A DNA stretch of 64,000 nucleotides from Clostridia bacterium (GCA_017407835.1 JAFQVV010000008.1:1-64000), one strand, 5' to 3'; positions 1-8,920 are shown, counted from the first letter of the stretch. The notes: generated from the sequence alone by a model not told the origin. Made by a program: numbers and translations.

Positions 1-804
1 GCCATCAAGAAGGGCTGCACCAAGGCCTCCGACTCCGCTGCCGCCATCGGTATCGGTCTGCAGGCATTCTGCATCCCCGGCTCGGTTGCCGAGAACCGCA
101 AAGTTGGCCTGGGACATGGCAACCTGGGCGCAATGCTCCTCTCCGAGGAGACCGACTGCTTCTGCTTCCTGGCAGGCCACGAGTCCTTCGCTGCTGCTGA
201 GGGTGCCATCAAGATCGCCCTCAACGCAAACAAGGTCCGCGTCAAGCCCCTGCGCGTTATCCTCAACGGTCTCGGCAAGGACGCCGCGATGATCATCTCC
301 CGCATCAACGGCTTCACCTATGTCCAGACCCAGTTCGATCCTTACACCGAAGAAGTCAACGTGATCAAGGAGACCGCCTATTCCACCGGCGACCGCGCAA
401 AGGTCAAGTGCTACGGTGCGGACAGCGTACCCGAGGGCGTTGCCATCATGCGTCTGGAGAATGTCGGCGTTTCCATCACCGGTAACTCCACCAACCCCAC
501 CCGCTTCCAGCATCCCGTTGCCGGCACCTACAAGAAGTGGTGCAACGAGAACGGCAAGAAGTACTTCTCTGTCGCATCGGGCGGCGGTACCGGTCGTACC
601 CTGCACCCCGACAACATGGCAGCAGGTCCCGCTTCCTACGGCATGACCGACACCATGGGCCGTATGCACGGTGACGCCCAGTTCGCAGGCTCCTCCTCCG
701 TCCCTGCCCATGTAGAAATGATGGGGCTGATCGGTGCTGGTAACAACCCTATGGTTGGTATGACCGTTGCGGTTGCTGTTGCGATTGAGGAAGCAAGCAA
801 GTAA
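1..804 (+). CDS. GGGtGRT family protein (5' truncated by window edge)
   Basis: The reading frame is open from the first base and ends with TAA at 802-804, giving 267 residues; the N-terminus lies outside the window. It contains the stretch SGGGTGRTLHPDN that names the GGGtGRT family, which is widespread in Clostridia and other anaerobes but has no settled biochemical function. The protein is Gly/Ala-rich with no signal peptide or membrane segment, so it is probably cytosolic. Codon use is highly biased, as in well-expressed genes. A perfect hairpin follows 15 bases after the stop and probably ends transcription. A decayed copy of its 3' end lies downstream of the next gene (2309-2414). The family call is firm; the role is unknown. 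Confidence 0.85.
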   Translation, partial: AIKKGCTKASDSAAAIGIGLQAFCIPGSVAENRKVGLGHGNLGAMLLSEETDCFCFLAGHESFAAAEGAIKIALNANKVRVKPLRVILNGLGKDAAMIISRINGFTYVQTQFDPYTEEVNVIKETAYSTGDRAKVKCYGADSVPEGVAIMRLENVGVSITGNSTNPTRFQHPVAGTYKKWCNENGKKYFSVASGGGTGRTLHPDNMAAGPASYGMTDTMGRMHGDAQFAGSSSVPAHVEMMGLIGAGNNPMVGMTVAVAVAIEEASK

Positions 805-819
805 GATCCGATTTATACG

Positions 820-850
820 AGGGAAACTTTTTGCAAAAAAGTTTCCCTCT
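820..850 (+). terminator. Hairpin terminator, simplest member of the intergenic repeat family
   Basis: A stem GGGAAACTTTTT / AAAAAAGTTTCCC around a GC loop sits 15 bases after the GGGtGRT stop and is followed by CTCTTT. The same GGRAACTTTTTT...AAAAAGTTYCC core recurs at 42374, 56474 and 60433. Two further small hairpins follow at 859-881 and 885-910 before the next gene. Confidence 0.7.
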
Positions 851-945
851 TTGCGATGTTTGGTCGATTATCGGCCAAACTCGCGGTCCGGCGGAACCCC
901 GCCAGACCTAATCCCTTCTAAAAACTCTATATCGAGGTGACAAGA

Positions 946-2274
946 ATGAAAAAAATCCTCGCTCTGCTCCTTGCGGCAATGATGTTCCTCACGCTGGCAC
1001 CGGTATCTCTTGCCGCCGAGGATGAAGCGGCCGCCGCCGCGCAAAAGCTCCACGCGCTGGGGCTATTCAACGGTATCGGCACCGATGCCGACGGAAATCC
1101 CACTTTCGCCCTTGATCGCACACCCACCCGCCACGAGGCCGTGACCATGCTGGTCCGTCTGCTGGGCAAGGAGGAAGAGGCCCTGGCGGGCAAGTGGGAG
1201 ATCCCCTTCACCGATGTGGCCGAGTGGGCGAAGCCCTATGTGGGCTACGCCTACGCCAAGGGTCTGACCAACGGCATCAGCCCCACCGCCTTCGGGGGAG
1301 AAAACATCGTTTCCGCCGCCCAGTATCTGACCTTTGTGCTGCGTGCGCTTGGCTACAAGAGCGGCGTGGACTTTGTGTGGGAGCGGGCGTGGGAGCTTAC
1401 CGACCGTCTGGGCATCACCGACGGCGAGTATAATGCCGAAAACGACACATTTGTCCGGGGCGACCTTGCCATCATCTCTGCCGATGCCCTGGAGCAGCCG
1501 ATGAAGGACGAGAAGATCACGCTGGTCGAGCACATCCAGGCCGAGAAAGAAAAGCACAAGGACGACAAGCCTAAGGAGGATAAGCCGCAAACAGAACCGC
1601 CCTCAGCATCGATCGTTTCTGAGCCTTCCTTCAGTTATTCCGGGGATGTTGCGGTATATGTGGATGGAAGTTCTTACACCTTCGGGAGCGCTTATGAAGC
1701 CGGTGTCCCGTCTTCTCTTCGCGTGACCATGACGGTGAAAGGTCTTTCTGTTAAGGAGTTCACCCGGGTGAATATCTCCGGTGCCAATGGGTGCACGGCA
1801 CACATAGAAAAAGACGGGTCCTTTACCGTTACCGGTACCGAAGACGGCCTTGTGTCCCTGCAGATATTTTACATTGTCCCTACCGAACAGGAGGAAACCA
1901 AGGCGCCAAATCCCGGTGACCCACCGGATACCTCCAAGCCTTTCGGTGTAACAACCCCTCGGCGGGAGCAGCGCACCGATATCAAAATCCTCTTTGGCTC
2001 CCTTCCCAAGGTTCCGGGGATTTCCTTGGAACGGAAATATACGATCATACCCAATGGCGGCGCCTTTGGCACTTGGGGGCAAACCGTTTTTGTCACCACC
2101 GTTCTGTTTGACGGCACCCCTATCCATGACTACACCGTCACCTCAAGCGACCCGAACACAAAGGTCTCGGTACAGGCCGACGGCTCCCTGCTCATTGAGA
2201 AGTCCGCCGCCGGAACCGCATCTTTCACCGTCACCTACCGCGGGCAGACAGCGTCCTTTAGCGTGACCAGCTGA
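946..2274 (+). CDS. Secreted S-layer-homology (SLH) domain protein
   Basis: The ATG at 946 is preferred over the in-frame GTG at 937 because GAGGTG at 934-939 makes a good ribosome site for it. The product has 442 residues. It opens with a signal peptide (MKKILALLLAAMMFL, ending near LAA-ED). Residues about 30-185 form SLH-like repeats (ARHEAVTMLVRLLG-type, WAKPYVGYAYAKGLTNGI, VRGDLAIISADAL), which bind secondary cell-wall polymer. A Lys/Asp/Pro-rich hinge follows, then about 240 residues of beta-rich, Ig-like sequence ending in TASFTVTYRGQTASFSVTS. It is probably a surface-anchored protein of unknown ligand. It stands alone between the intact GGGtGRT gene and a relic of that gene. Confidence 0.8.
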   Translation: MKKILALLLAAMMFLTLAPVSLAAEDEAAAAAQKLHALGLFNGIGTDADGNPTFALDRTPTRHEAVTMLVRLLGKEEEALAGKWEIPFTDVAEWAKPYVGYAYAKGLTNGISPTAFGGENIVSAAQYLTFVLRALGYKSGVDFVWERAWELTDRLGITDGEYNAENDTFVRGDLAIISADALEQPMKDEKITLVEHIQAEKEKHKDDKPKEDKPQTEPPSASIVSEPSFSYSGDVAVYVDGSSYTFGSAYEAGVPSSLRVTMTVKGLSVKEFTRVNISGANGCTAHIEKDGSFTVTGTEDGLVSLQIFYIVPTEQEETKAPNPGDPPDTSKPFGVTTPRREQRTDIKILFGSLPKVPGISLERKYTIIPNGGAFGTWGQTVFVTTVLFDGTPIHDYTVTSSDPNTKVSVQADGSLLIEKSAAGTASFTVTYRGQTASFSVTS

Positions 2275-2308
2275 CCGCGCACCAACTGATGATTGGCCGA
2301 GCAGAAAG

Positions 2309-2414
2309 ATGCACGACGCAAACTCTTTTTCGCTCACCCTGCAAAAGCGGGACACAACCGCCGCCTATGGTTGGTATGACCGTGGCACTTGCGATTAAAT
2401 GGTCCTGCAAGTAA
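2309..2414 (+). pseudogene. Relic of the GGGtGRT gene 3' end
   Basis: The bases CCTATGGTTGGTATGACCGT at 2364-2383 are identical to the last exon-like stretch of the upstream GGGtGRT gene (starting near 752). In that frame the relic reads PMVGMTVALAIKWSCK-stop, against PMVGMTVAVAVAIEEASK-stop in the intact gene. A weaker match to the MHGDAQ segment is seen as MHDAN at 2309-2323. The rest of the gene is missing. This implies an ancient tandem duplication or recombination that left the SLH gene between the two copies. Confidence 0.65.
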
Positions 2415-2431
2415 ACAAATACTGATTATCA

Positions 2432-2475
2432 AAACAACACGCCCGGTGGAGACATCTCTGCGGGGCGTGTTGTTT
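2432..2475 (+). terminator. Rho-independent terminator
   Basis: Left arm AAACAACACGCCC (2432-2444) pairs perfectly with GGGCGTGTTGTTT (2463-2475). It ends transcription coming from the SLH gene or the relic, just upstream of the lipoprotein promoter. Confidence 0.85.
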
Positions 2476-2482
2476 CCATCTC

Positions 2483-2512
2483 TTGACAGTGGCGGGAGGA
2501 TTGCGTTATAAT
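2483..2512 (+). promoter_or_regulatory. Consensus sigma-A promoter for the metallopeptidase lipoprotein
   Basis: TTGACA (2483-2488), an 18-base spacer and TATAAT (2507-2512): both hexamers are perfect. Transcription should start near 2519, leaving a leader of about 75 nt. Confidence 0.85.
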
Positions 2513-2593
2513 AAAGATATTCATTAAAGGATACAGCGAAACCCTTCCGATTTTCGCCATTCAATTCCTCATCGAAGCAAAGGAGACCGTTCT

Positions 2594-5461
2594 ATGATTT
2601 CAAAAAGCCGCCTGTCTCTGATTCTTATTCTCTTCCTTGTTGTTTGCTGCTGTTCGGCTTGTCAGCAAGCCCTGCCGCCAATCAACCCGATTGACACGAC
2701 CACCGCGGCACCTGACACGACCATTGCCGCACCTGACACGACCATTGCCGTGCCTGACACGACCACTGCTGCACCTGACACTACCACTGCTGCACCTGAC
2801 ACTACCACTGCTGCACCTGACACGACCACTGCTGCGCCTGTCACTACCACTGCGGCACCTGACACTACCACTGCTGCGCCTGTCACTACCACCGCCGCGC
2901 CGGTAACAACCACTGCGGCACCCGTGACAACCACTGCGGCGCCTGTCACTACTGCGGCGCCTGTCACTACTGCGGCGCCTGTCACTACCGCGGCGCCTGT
3001 CACTACCGCGGCGCCTGTCACTACCGCGGCACCCGTCACGACGGCGGCGCCCGTCACGACGGCGGCGCCTGTCACCACTGCAGCTCCTCCGGCAACCGCC
3101 GAGCCTATCGTTGTCGTCACGCCGGGCACAACGATTCCCCCTGCGACTACCGATCCACGTGTACTGTCACACTTCTATATCTGGGAACAAAAACTTTTCT
3201 ACGGCAAACGAGACTCCGTTACCCTCAGCGTCGGCCAAACCGGCCAGGTTGACGTCGATGTCTACCCCAAAACTGCACTCTGCATCGGCATGACGTGGGA
3301 GAGCAGCGATCCCTCCACCGTCTCGGTCGACCGCTACGGCTACATCACCGCACTGAAGGCAGGCACGGTTACCATCACAGGCACCGAGGAAAACGGGATG
3401 TCCGCCACTTTCACCGTCATCGTAGACAAACCCGCCGGAGCCCTGCAGTTTGCACCGACAGCCGACGGAAAGGGCTATACGATTGTCGGCTGCGACAAGT
3501 CAGCCTATACCACCCACATCCCCGCCGAATACAACGGACTTCCGGTGGTGGCGGTCAAGGAAGGTGCCTTCCTCGGCTGCACCAACCTCTGTTCCTTTAC
3601 CGTTGATCCCGCGCAGAAGACCTTCTACGAAATTGACGGTGTGCTCTTCACCGACACCCCGCGCAAAACGCTGGTCTGTTTCCCTGCCGCCTGGGAGAAA
3701 AAACTGAACTATATCGTCCCCACTGACACAGTCGCAATTGCTCCCTACGCCTTCGCCTCCAATCAAAAGCTGGAATATATCGCCTTGCCCGACGGACTCG
3801 TGTCGCTGGGGGCCTACGCTTTTGCCGAGGCCGGTGGAGACAACCACATTAACCTCGGCGTTTTCGGTCCTTCATCGCTGACCGAAATCGGTGAGCACAT
3901 CACGCAGAGCGCCACGACCAACGTCTGGTTTGAATTCTATTCGTGGGACACACCCATCGGTCGCTACTGCAGCGACAACATCATTCCCGCCGCGCAGCTG
4001 CGTGAAATCGAGAAAAAGACCATAACCGCTGCGAGCAGCATTCCGCAGTCACTGCCCGCCGACCGCATCACGCCCGCCACCGGCACTCCTGTCTATTTTA
4101 CCGATCTGCCCAAATCATTTGCCAACGAATATGAGGACGGCTCGATCGAGAAGCACTACGACATCAGCGAGCTGGAGCGAACCACCGATGGTGAGGTTCG
4201 CTTACTGCTGCAGGCACAGTGGCGGCACATTGTGCCCGACAAAAACGGAAACACCGCGGTTGACGCACCGCCGCAGACCGGTCTTTACGGCGCGGGCTAT
4301 ACCGAGGGAAGCGCGAGTCTGCGGGGCTATGCACGGGACGGCAGTCTGGTCGCCATGCAGGAGGTCAGCGGCGATTTCGCCTTCTGCTTCCCCGGCGCCT
4401 TTGAGCTTGGCATCGAGGGCGGCACCAACACTGCACTGACCGTCATTCCCTATGAGCCGGTCTACGTCACCTCGGCAGGCACCGTGCCCGTCACCGACGA
4501 AGCGTTTCGGATGTTTGGCGAGCAGGCCGTTACCCACTATGTCATTGCCCTCACCGACACGAACATCGAATACGCACATGGTAACGATTCGCTCCGCCGT
4601 GCCATGTACGATGCATATTCCTTCGGGTTCAACGAACGCTCCCATTATCTGGTCGGCCGCACCTCCTCAGGCACCCCCGGACAGACCGATTACTACACCG
4701 AATGCGCCGTGCAGGTTGACTGCGCCATATCGCTGCTCGAAACCCTCGAACTGACCGTCACCGCTGCCAGCCGATTCAATCCCACATCTGCCGTCGGAGA
4801 AGATGCCAGCCGGGTCTTCACAACGCTCAAGGAAATTATGCTGGGAAAATATTTCCCCGCGTCGGTCAATATTAAGCCGATCCTCCTTCAATTCGTCCTG
4901 GAAGAAAACGGAAGGGCGCAGGCCGCCCCCGGCGAATTGTACGACAAACCCGAATTCGGCGGAGTGATCGAACTTACCTCCTATCATATGACCAAAGAAG
5001 GAATGTACACCGTGGCACACGAGTTGGTACATGCCATCGACTACAGCGTCAACAACATGAAAGCCCTTTCCCCCGCCCCCTGGTTCGAGGGACGTGCTGA
5101 ATATCTGGCGGAACAGCTCTGCGAAAAGCTTGGGATCTCCTATCACCCGTATGACGAGACCATCGACTGGTCCTTCGTCAGCGCTGCCGAGCGGGCCGAC
5201 TTCTTCACCTACTATTACTTCAACACCAACACCAAAAACCAATATGATGTCGGCTACTATTTCTTCCGCTACCTCTGCGAAACCTACGGCGAGGACATCT
5301 CGGTAAAAATCCTCGAAAACATCCACGCGCAAACCGTCAGCGTCGAACACTGGGATTGGAGTTCGGAGATAACTGCGCCCATCTTCAAGCAATGCGTCGA
5401 GACCGCAACCGAGCCCGACGTCTTCCAGAATTTCGTCCGCGATGTCATTGAAAAGGGATAA
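2594..5461 (+). CDS. Surface lipoprotein: Thr/Pro linker, Big_2, BspA-like LRR and zinc metallopeptidase
   Basis: A 955-residue exported protein. Residues 1-23 form a lipoprotein signal ending in SAC, with C23 as the probable lipidated residue. Residues about 34-170 are a TTAAPDT/TAPVT repeat that works as a cell-wall spacer. A bacterial Ig-like (Big_2) domain spans about 205-280 (LSVGQTGQVDVDVYP, ALKAGTVTITG), followed by BspA-type leucine-rich repeats (VAVKEGAFLGCTNL, IAPYAFASNQKLEYIALPDG). The C-terminal third is a gluzincin-like peptidase with H809-E-L-V-H813 and, 19 residues on, WFEGRAEYL, where E832 is the likely third zinc ligand. It has its own consensus promoter and terminator-bounded transcript. 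The combination suggests a wall-anchored protease or adhesin acting on host or microbial protein; the substrate is unknown. The peptidase call is good from the motif. Confidence 0.8.
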   Translation: MISKSRLSLILILFLVVCCCSACQQALPPINPIDTTTAAPDTTIAAPDTTIAVPDTTTAAPDTTTAAPDTTTAAPDTTTAAPVTTTAAPDTTTAAPVTTTAAPVTTTAAPVTTTAAPVTTAAPVTTAAPVTTAAPVTTAAPVTTAAPVTTAAPVTTAAPVTTAAPPATAEPIVVVTPGTTIPPATTDPRVLSHFYIWEQKLFYGKRDSVTLSVGQTGQVDVDVYPKTALCIGMTWESSDPSTVSVDRYGYITALKAGTVTITGTEENGMSATFTVIVDKPAGALQFAPTADGKGYTIVGCDKSAYTTHIPAEYNGLPVVAVKEGAFLGCTNLCSFTVDPAQKTFYEIDGVLFTDTPRKTLVCFPAAWEKKLNYIVPTDTVAIAPYAFASNQKLEYIALPDGLVSLGAYAFAEAGGDNHINLGVFGPSSLTEIGEHITQSATTNVWFEFYSWDTPIGRYCSDNIIPAAQLREIEKKTITAASSIPQSLPADRITPATGTPVYFTDLPKSFANEYEDGSIEKHYDISELERTTDGEVRLLLQAQWRHIVPDKNGNTAVDAPPQTGLYGAGYTEGSASLRGYARDGSLVAMQEVSGDFAFCFPGAFELGIEGGTNTALTVIPYEPVYVTSAGTVPVTDEAFRMFGEQAVTHYVIALTDTNIEYAHGNDSLRRAMYDAYSFGFNERSHYLVGRTSSGTPGQTDYYTECAVQVDCAISLLETLELTVTAASRFNPTSAVGEDASRVFTTLKEIMLGKYFPASVNIKPILLQFVLEENGRAQAAPGELYDKPEFGGVIELTSYHMTKEGMYTVAHELVHAIDYSVNNMKALSPAPWFEGRAEYLAEQLCEKLGISYHPYDETIDWSFVSAAERADFFTYYYFNTNTKNQYDVGYYFFRYLCETYGEDISVKILENIHAQTVSVEHWDWSSEITAPIFKQCVETATEPDVFQNFVRDVIEKG
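2692..3092 (+). repeat. In-frame minisatellite encoding the Thr/Ala/Pro linker
   Basis: The first part is a 21-base unit (seven residues, APDTTTA) and the later part an 18-base unit (six residues, APVTTA). Both are multiples of three, so copy-number change would alter linker length without a frameshift. Neighbouring units are nearly identical in DNA, which shows recent expansion or homogenisation. Confidence 0.85.
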
Positions 5462-5528
5462 CGGCAAGAACGACTTCATCCCCCCCGCCCCTGAGCGAAA
5501 AAAATTTATCCTACGGATAAAAAACAGA

Positions 5529-5557
5529 TTGAAAAACATAAAAATCGGTGATATAAT
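5529..5557 (+). promoter_or_regulatory. Sigma-A promoter for the histidine phosphatase
   Basis: TTGAAA (5529-5534), a 17-base spacer and TATAAT (5552-5557), about 55 bases upstream of the start codon. Confidence 0.8.
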
Positions 5558-5613
5558 ACCATAAGATACTTGTTTGCAGGACATACTATGAGAAAATTAC
5601 GAGGAGAATTATC

Positions 5614-6324
5614 ATGCTGCTTTTTTACGTTCGCCACGGCGATCCCATCTATCAACCGGACAGTCTGACCGAGCTTGGGCACAAGCAGGCCGAAGCGCTG
5701 GTGGCGCGTATGCGCGAGTGCCGCCCGCAAAAGATTTTTTCATCCACCTCAACGCGGGCGATTATGACCGCAGAGCCCACTGCGCACGCACTCGGGCTTG
5801 AAATTGAAAAGCTGGACTGGTGCCACGAAGATCACGCATTCCGCGAGCTGGCCCACACTGACGAAAACGGACGGCAAAACTGGCTGTTCCGCCAACCGAA
5901 AATGCGGCAGATGCTCGCCTCCCCCGAGGTACACCGTTTGGACAAATCATGGTACACGCACCCCGCACTGACACAATTCGAGGCGGGGATTGCACGTATT
6001 CAGCGCGAAACCGACGCATTGATGCACTCGCTCGGCTATCGCCATGACACCGCACGAAACGGATATGTTCCCGAGTCGCCCGCATTTGACCGTGTGGCCC
6101 TCTTCGCCCACGAGGGATTCGGCGCCGCATTTTTGAGCTGCCTGCTCGACATCCCCTATCCACAGTTCTGCACCCATTTCGAGATGGGGCACAGCGGCAT
6201 GACCGTCATCGAATTTCGGGACGGGGAGGAGCTCATCATCCCCCGCGTCCTGCAGACGGCAAACGATTCCCACATTTTTGCCGCGGGGATCTCCACTGAT
6301 TACCAGAACAGGATTCATTTTTGA
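5614..6324 (+). CDS. Histidine phosphatase (phosphoglycerate mutase-like) family protein
   Basis: A 236-residue cytosolic protein starting at ATG 5614 behind GAGGAG. It begins MLLFYVRHGDP, the RHG signature of the superfamily, with H8 as the phospho-accepting residue. The second histidine is in LFAHEGFGAAFLS, and R in SSTSTRAIMTAEP completes the usual phosphate pocket. These enzymes dephosphorylate small metabolites or proteins through a phosphohistidine intermediate; which substrate this one uses cannot be told from sequence. It is monocistronic, with its own promoter and a shared bidirectional terminator with the convergent AraC gene. The family call is strong and the specificity unknown. 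Confidence 0.85.
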   Translation: MLLFYVRHGDPIYQPDSLTELGHKQAEALVARMRECRPQKIFSSTSTRAIMTAEPTAHALGLEIEKLDWCHEDHAFRELAHTDENGRQNWLFRQPKMRQMLASPEVHRLDKSWYTHPALTQFEAGIARIQRETDALMHSLGYRHDTARNGYVPESPAFDRVALFAHEGFGAAFLSCLLDIPYPQFCTHFEMGHSGMTVIEFRDGEELIIPRVLQTANDSHIFAAGISTDYQNRIHF

Positions 6325-6383
6325 TCCGAAATCGGTGTGATCTGCACATTGATCGCCCGATTCGCTTAACCGAACAACAAAAC

Positions 6384-6427
6384 AATCGGCGGTGTTTTGC
6401 GCAAATTGGCCCAATACACCGCCGATT
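6384..6427. terminator. Bidirectional terminator between convergent genes
   Basis: AATCGGCGGTGT (6384-6395) pairs with ACACCGCCGATT (6416-6427). A-rich sequence precedes it and TTTTCTC follows, so it can serve both the phosphatase and the AraC gene. Confidence 0.8.
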
Positions 6428-6461
6428 TTCTCTATCTGCTATCTCCGCGGACAAGCGGGGA

Positions 6462-7259
6462 TCACTCCTCTTGCACCGAACGGCGGGTAATATATTCTCG
6501 CGGAGAAAGACCGATAATTTCCCGAAAAACCTTGGAAAAATACAGCGGATCCTGAAATCCGCAGAGCAGCGCCACGTTTTTCACCGATTCAACTCCCTGC
6601 TCCATATAAATCACCGCGTGCTTGATGCGCAGTGTTTTGAGATAACGGGAAAAGCCAATCCCCACCTTTTTTTTGAAGCAATCGGAAAGATATTTTGCAT
6701 TATATCCCCATTCTTCCGCCAACGCCCGAAGCGAAAGCTCACTGTCTGCGTAATTCTCCTCGGCGTATGTTGTCATCATAAAGGCCACATTTCCCGCAGG
6801 TTCGCGCACACAATTGAGGCGGGAAAAGGCGTACATCAGCACACTCTCCGAAATCAGATCAATATTTTCAGCCGTGGCGCGGGAAATATTCTCCTGCCAA
6901 AACGGAAGCAGGCCCTCATGCCCCGCGAAAACGCGGTTGAAGGTTGTCACGCCAAAGCGGCGGAAAAGCTCCTGCGCCCGCTGGCCCTCAAAGCTGATAT
7001 AAAAATACTCCAAATCATCGCTCTGCACACGAAAGGATTCTCCGGCAAAACCGAAGACCATTTTTCCCGCCGACACTGCCGTCGGCTCACGATCAAAATA
7101 AAAAGTTCCCTTTCCCGCAAAAATCAAATAAATCCGATGTGTGCATACAATATGCTCTTTAGCCTGCACATGGGGATCATGTTCAAAGATAAAGTTGTTG
7201 GTTTTGAGTTCAAGCGCGACCGCGGGAGCGATAAATTTACAGACGTTATTTTGTTTCAC
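6462..7259 (-). CDS. AraC family transcriptional regulator
   Basis: A 265-residue regulator. The start is GTG at 7259, supported by GAGGTGATC just upstream. The N-terminal part (about 1-150) looks like a cupin-type effector-binding domain (TFYFDREPTAVSAGKMVFGFAG). The C-terminal about 100 residues hold two helix-turn-helix units: LSLRALAEEWGYNAKYLSDCFKK and VKNVALLCGFQDPLYFSKVFRE, ending in the usual GLSPREYITRR. It is divergently transcribed from the Gfo/Idh/MocA oxidoreductase, with both promoters in the 240-base gap. It therefore probably controls that gene, and perhaps itself, in response to a sugar or related ligand; this is inference from arrangement. Confidence 0.9.
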   Translation of the reverse strand: MKQNNVCKFIAPAVALELKTNNFIFEHDPHVQAKEHIVCTHRIYLIFAGKGTFYFDREPTAVSAGKMVFGFAGESFRVQSDDLEYFYISFEGQRAQELFRRFGVTTFNRVFAGHEGLLPFWQENISRATAENIDLISESVLMYAFSRLNCVREPAGNVAFMMTTYAEENYADSELSLRALAEEWGYNAKYLSDCFKKKVGIGFSRYLKTLRIKHAVIYMEQGVESVKNVALLCGFQDPLYFSKVFREIIGLSPREYITRRSVQEE

Positions 7260-7279
7260 TGCTGATCACCTCTGTGTCA

Positions 7280-7308
7280 AGCATAACAGATCTCCCCCGA
7301 CTTGTCAA
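7280..7308 (-). promoter_or_regulatory. Promoter of the AraC regulator gene
   Basis: On the minus strand, TTGACA (7308-7303), a 17-base spacer and TATGCT (7285-7280). The implied leader is only about 15 nt before the GTG start. Confidence 0.7.
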
Positions 7309-7341
7309 GGATTTTCTCCATATTTCAATGGAAAATATACA

Positions 7342-7371
7342 TTTACAAATGTGCTCTTTTCCTGTTATAAT
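7342..7371 (+). promoter_or_regulatory. Promoter of the Gfo/Idh/MocA oxidoreductase
   Basis: TTTACA (7342-7347), an 18-base spacer and TATAAT (7366-7371). It lies about 35 bases from the divergent AraC promoter, so one operator in between could control both. Confidence 0.75.
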
Positions 7372-7502
7372 GGACACAGAGTGATCATGTGTGCGACACA
7401 GGCAATGCCGGCTCCGTTTGTCCCCCAAACAGCAGCTTCTTCCTGCGCGCCACCCTGACAAAACGCTTCGATCAAACTTTCTATACCACAAGGAGAACAA
7501 AA

Positions 7503-8780
7503 ATGGAAAAAATCAAAGTCGGTATTTTCGGATTAAACCGCGGAGCAAGTCACATTCAGGGCTTTCTTGCCAACAACGCAGAGATTGTCGCCGTCTGTGA
7601 CAAAATGCCCGAGCAGCTGGAAAAGGCGAAAGCAAAGCTGGGAAATCACGTTGACTACTATACCGACTTTGACGAATTCATCGAACACAAAATGGACGCC
7701 GTCCTGCTCGCCAACCATTTTCACGAGCACGTCCCCTATGCCCTCCGCTGTTTGGAGAAGAACATCCATGTTCTCTCCGAATGCACCGCCGCCAGTACCA
7801 TAGCCGAATGCGTTGCGCTGGTTCGCGCTGCCGAAAAATCCAAGGCCAAATATATGCTCTGCGAAAACTACCCGTTTATGAAGTTCAACCTGGAAATCAA
7901 GCGTGTCTGCGACTCGGGTTCGCTGGGCAAGCTGCTTTATGCAGAGGGAGAGTATAACCATCCCTCCGCTCCTTCCGACGTCAACTTTGTCAAGAAATTC
8001 CGCAAATTCGAGAAGCATTGGCGCCACTTCCTGCCTGCAACCTACTATCTTACGCACTCGCTCGCTCCTCTGATGTACGCAACCGGTGCCGAGCCCATTC
8101 GTGTCACCGCACTGCCCGTTTGCTTCCCCGCCAAAGATACCTATGCCATTTCGCACTGCAGCGACCGTGCCGCAGTGATCACCACCCTCAACAACGACAA
8201 GTCGGTCTTCAAATTTTTCGGCTGGTCCACCTTCGGCGGGCACGGCAACTCCTACCGCATCTGCGGCACTGACGGACAAATCGAAAACGTGCGCGGAACA
8301 AACGGCAAAATCATGCTGCGCTATAACGCCTGGAGCAAGCCTGCAGATCTCGAAGAGGCGACGCAGTTCTATATGCCCGACTGGAATGACAAAGACAAGA
8401 ATCTCATTGAGAACTCCGGCCACGGCGGCAGTGACTTCATCGTTGTCCGCAACTTCCTTGACTGCATCCGCAACGATACCCAGCCGTGCTTTGACGTTTA
8501 TTTTGCGACCAAAATGTCGGCAGTTGCGATTCTGGGGCACCGTTCGCTGCTTGAGTTGGGTAATGCTTACGATGTGCCCGATTTCCGCCGCGAGGAGGAC
8601 CGCGTAAAGTGGGAAAATGATACCCTCTCCCCCTTCTACTACGAGGACGGCCGCGAGCCCACCATCCCCTGCGGATCTGATCCCAACTATCTGCCCTCTG
8701 CCGAACAGCTTGAAGCTTTCCGCAAAGATATCGCGGGAACCGACACCTCCGACGATTTGACTAATCCCATGCAGGGTTAA
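7503..8780 (+). CDS. Gfo/Idh/MocA family NAD(P)-dependent oxidoreductase
   Basis: A 425-residue protein; ATG 7503 follows AAGGAGAACAAA. The N-terminal Rossmann fold opens MEKIKVGIFGLNRGASHIQGF, with GLNRG where most family members have GxGxxG. The strands VAVCDKM and DAVLLANHFHEHVPYALRCLEKNIHVLSECT are typical of the family, with ECT in the position of the usual EKP catalytic segment. These enzymes oxidise or reduce sugars, inositols or related polyols. The altered EKP lysine position (E-C-T) means redox chemistry should not be assumed. Divergent AraC control fits carbohydrate use. It appears monocistronic, with a terminator at 8891-8920. Confidence 0.85.
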   Translation: MEKIKVGIFGLNRGASHIQGFLANNAEIVAVCDKMPEQLEKAKAKLGNHVDYYTDFDEFIEHKMDAVLLANHFHEHVPYALRCLEKNIHVLSECTAASTIAECVALVRAAEKSKAKYMLCENYPFMKFNLEIKRVCDSGSLGKLLYAEGEYNHPSAPSDVNFVKKFRKFEKHWRHFLPATYYLTHSLAPLMYATGAEPIRVTALPVCFPAKDTYAISHCSDRAAVITTLNNDKSVFKFFGWSTFGGHGNSYRICGTDGQIENVRGTNGKIMLRYNAWSKPADLEEATQFYMPDWNDKDKNLIENSGHGGSDFIVVRNFLDCIRNDTQPCFDVYFATKMSAVAILGHRSLLELGNAYDVPDFRREEDRVKWENDTLSPFYYEDGREPTIPCGSDPNYLPSAEQLEAFRKDIAGTDTSDDLTNPMQG

Positions 8781-8890
8781 GCCGACTGTACTCCGCTCGG
8801 CCGAATGAAATAACCGAATACCCTCTGCTATAATGGGGACGATACCAACTGTCAGAGAAAAATCCGGATAACAAACAGCGACAGCGAAAA

Positions 8891-8920
8891 AATGCTCTGC
8901 CATAAAAAGCAGAGTATTTT
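8891..8920 (+). terminator. Terminator after the oxidoreductase
   Basis: AATGCTCTGC (8891-8900) pairs with GCAGAGTATT (8909-8918) with one G-T pair, then TTTCGTTT. It marks the boundary to the AT-rich minus-strand gene that follows. Confidence 0.6.

Noticed and set aside
2662..3129. 155-codon antisense frame of VVTGAAVVTG repeats
   Set aside because: It is only the complement of the Thr/Ala/Pro minisatellite.
8820..8920. Small RNA from TATAAT at 8832 to the terminator at 8920
   Set aside because: No acceptable -35 hexamer lies 16-18 bases upstream, and the terminator is explained by the oxidoreductase gene.
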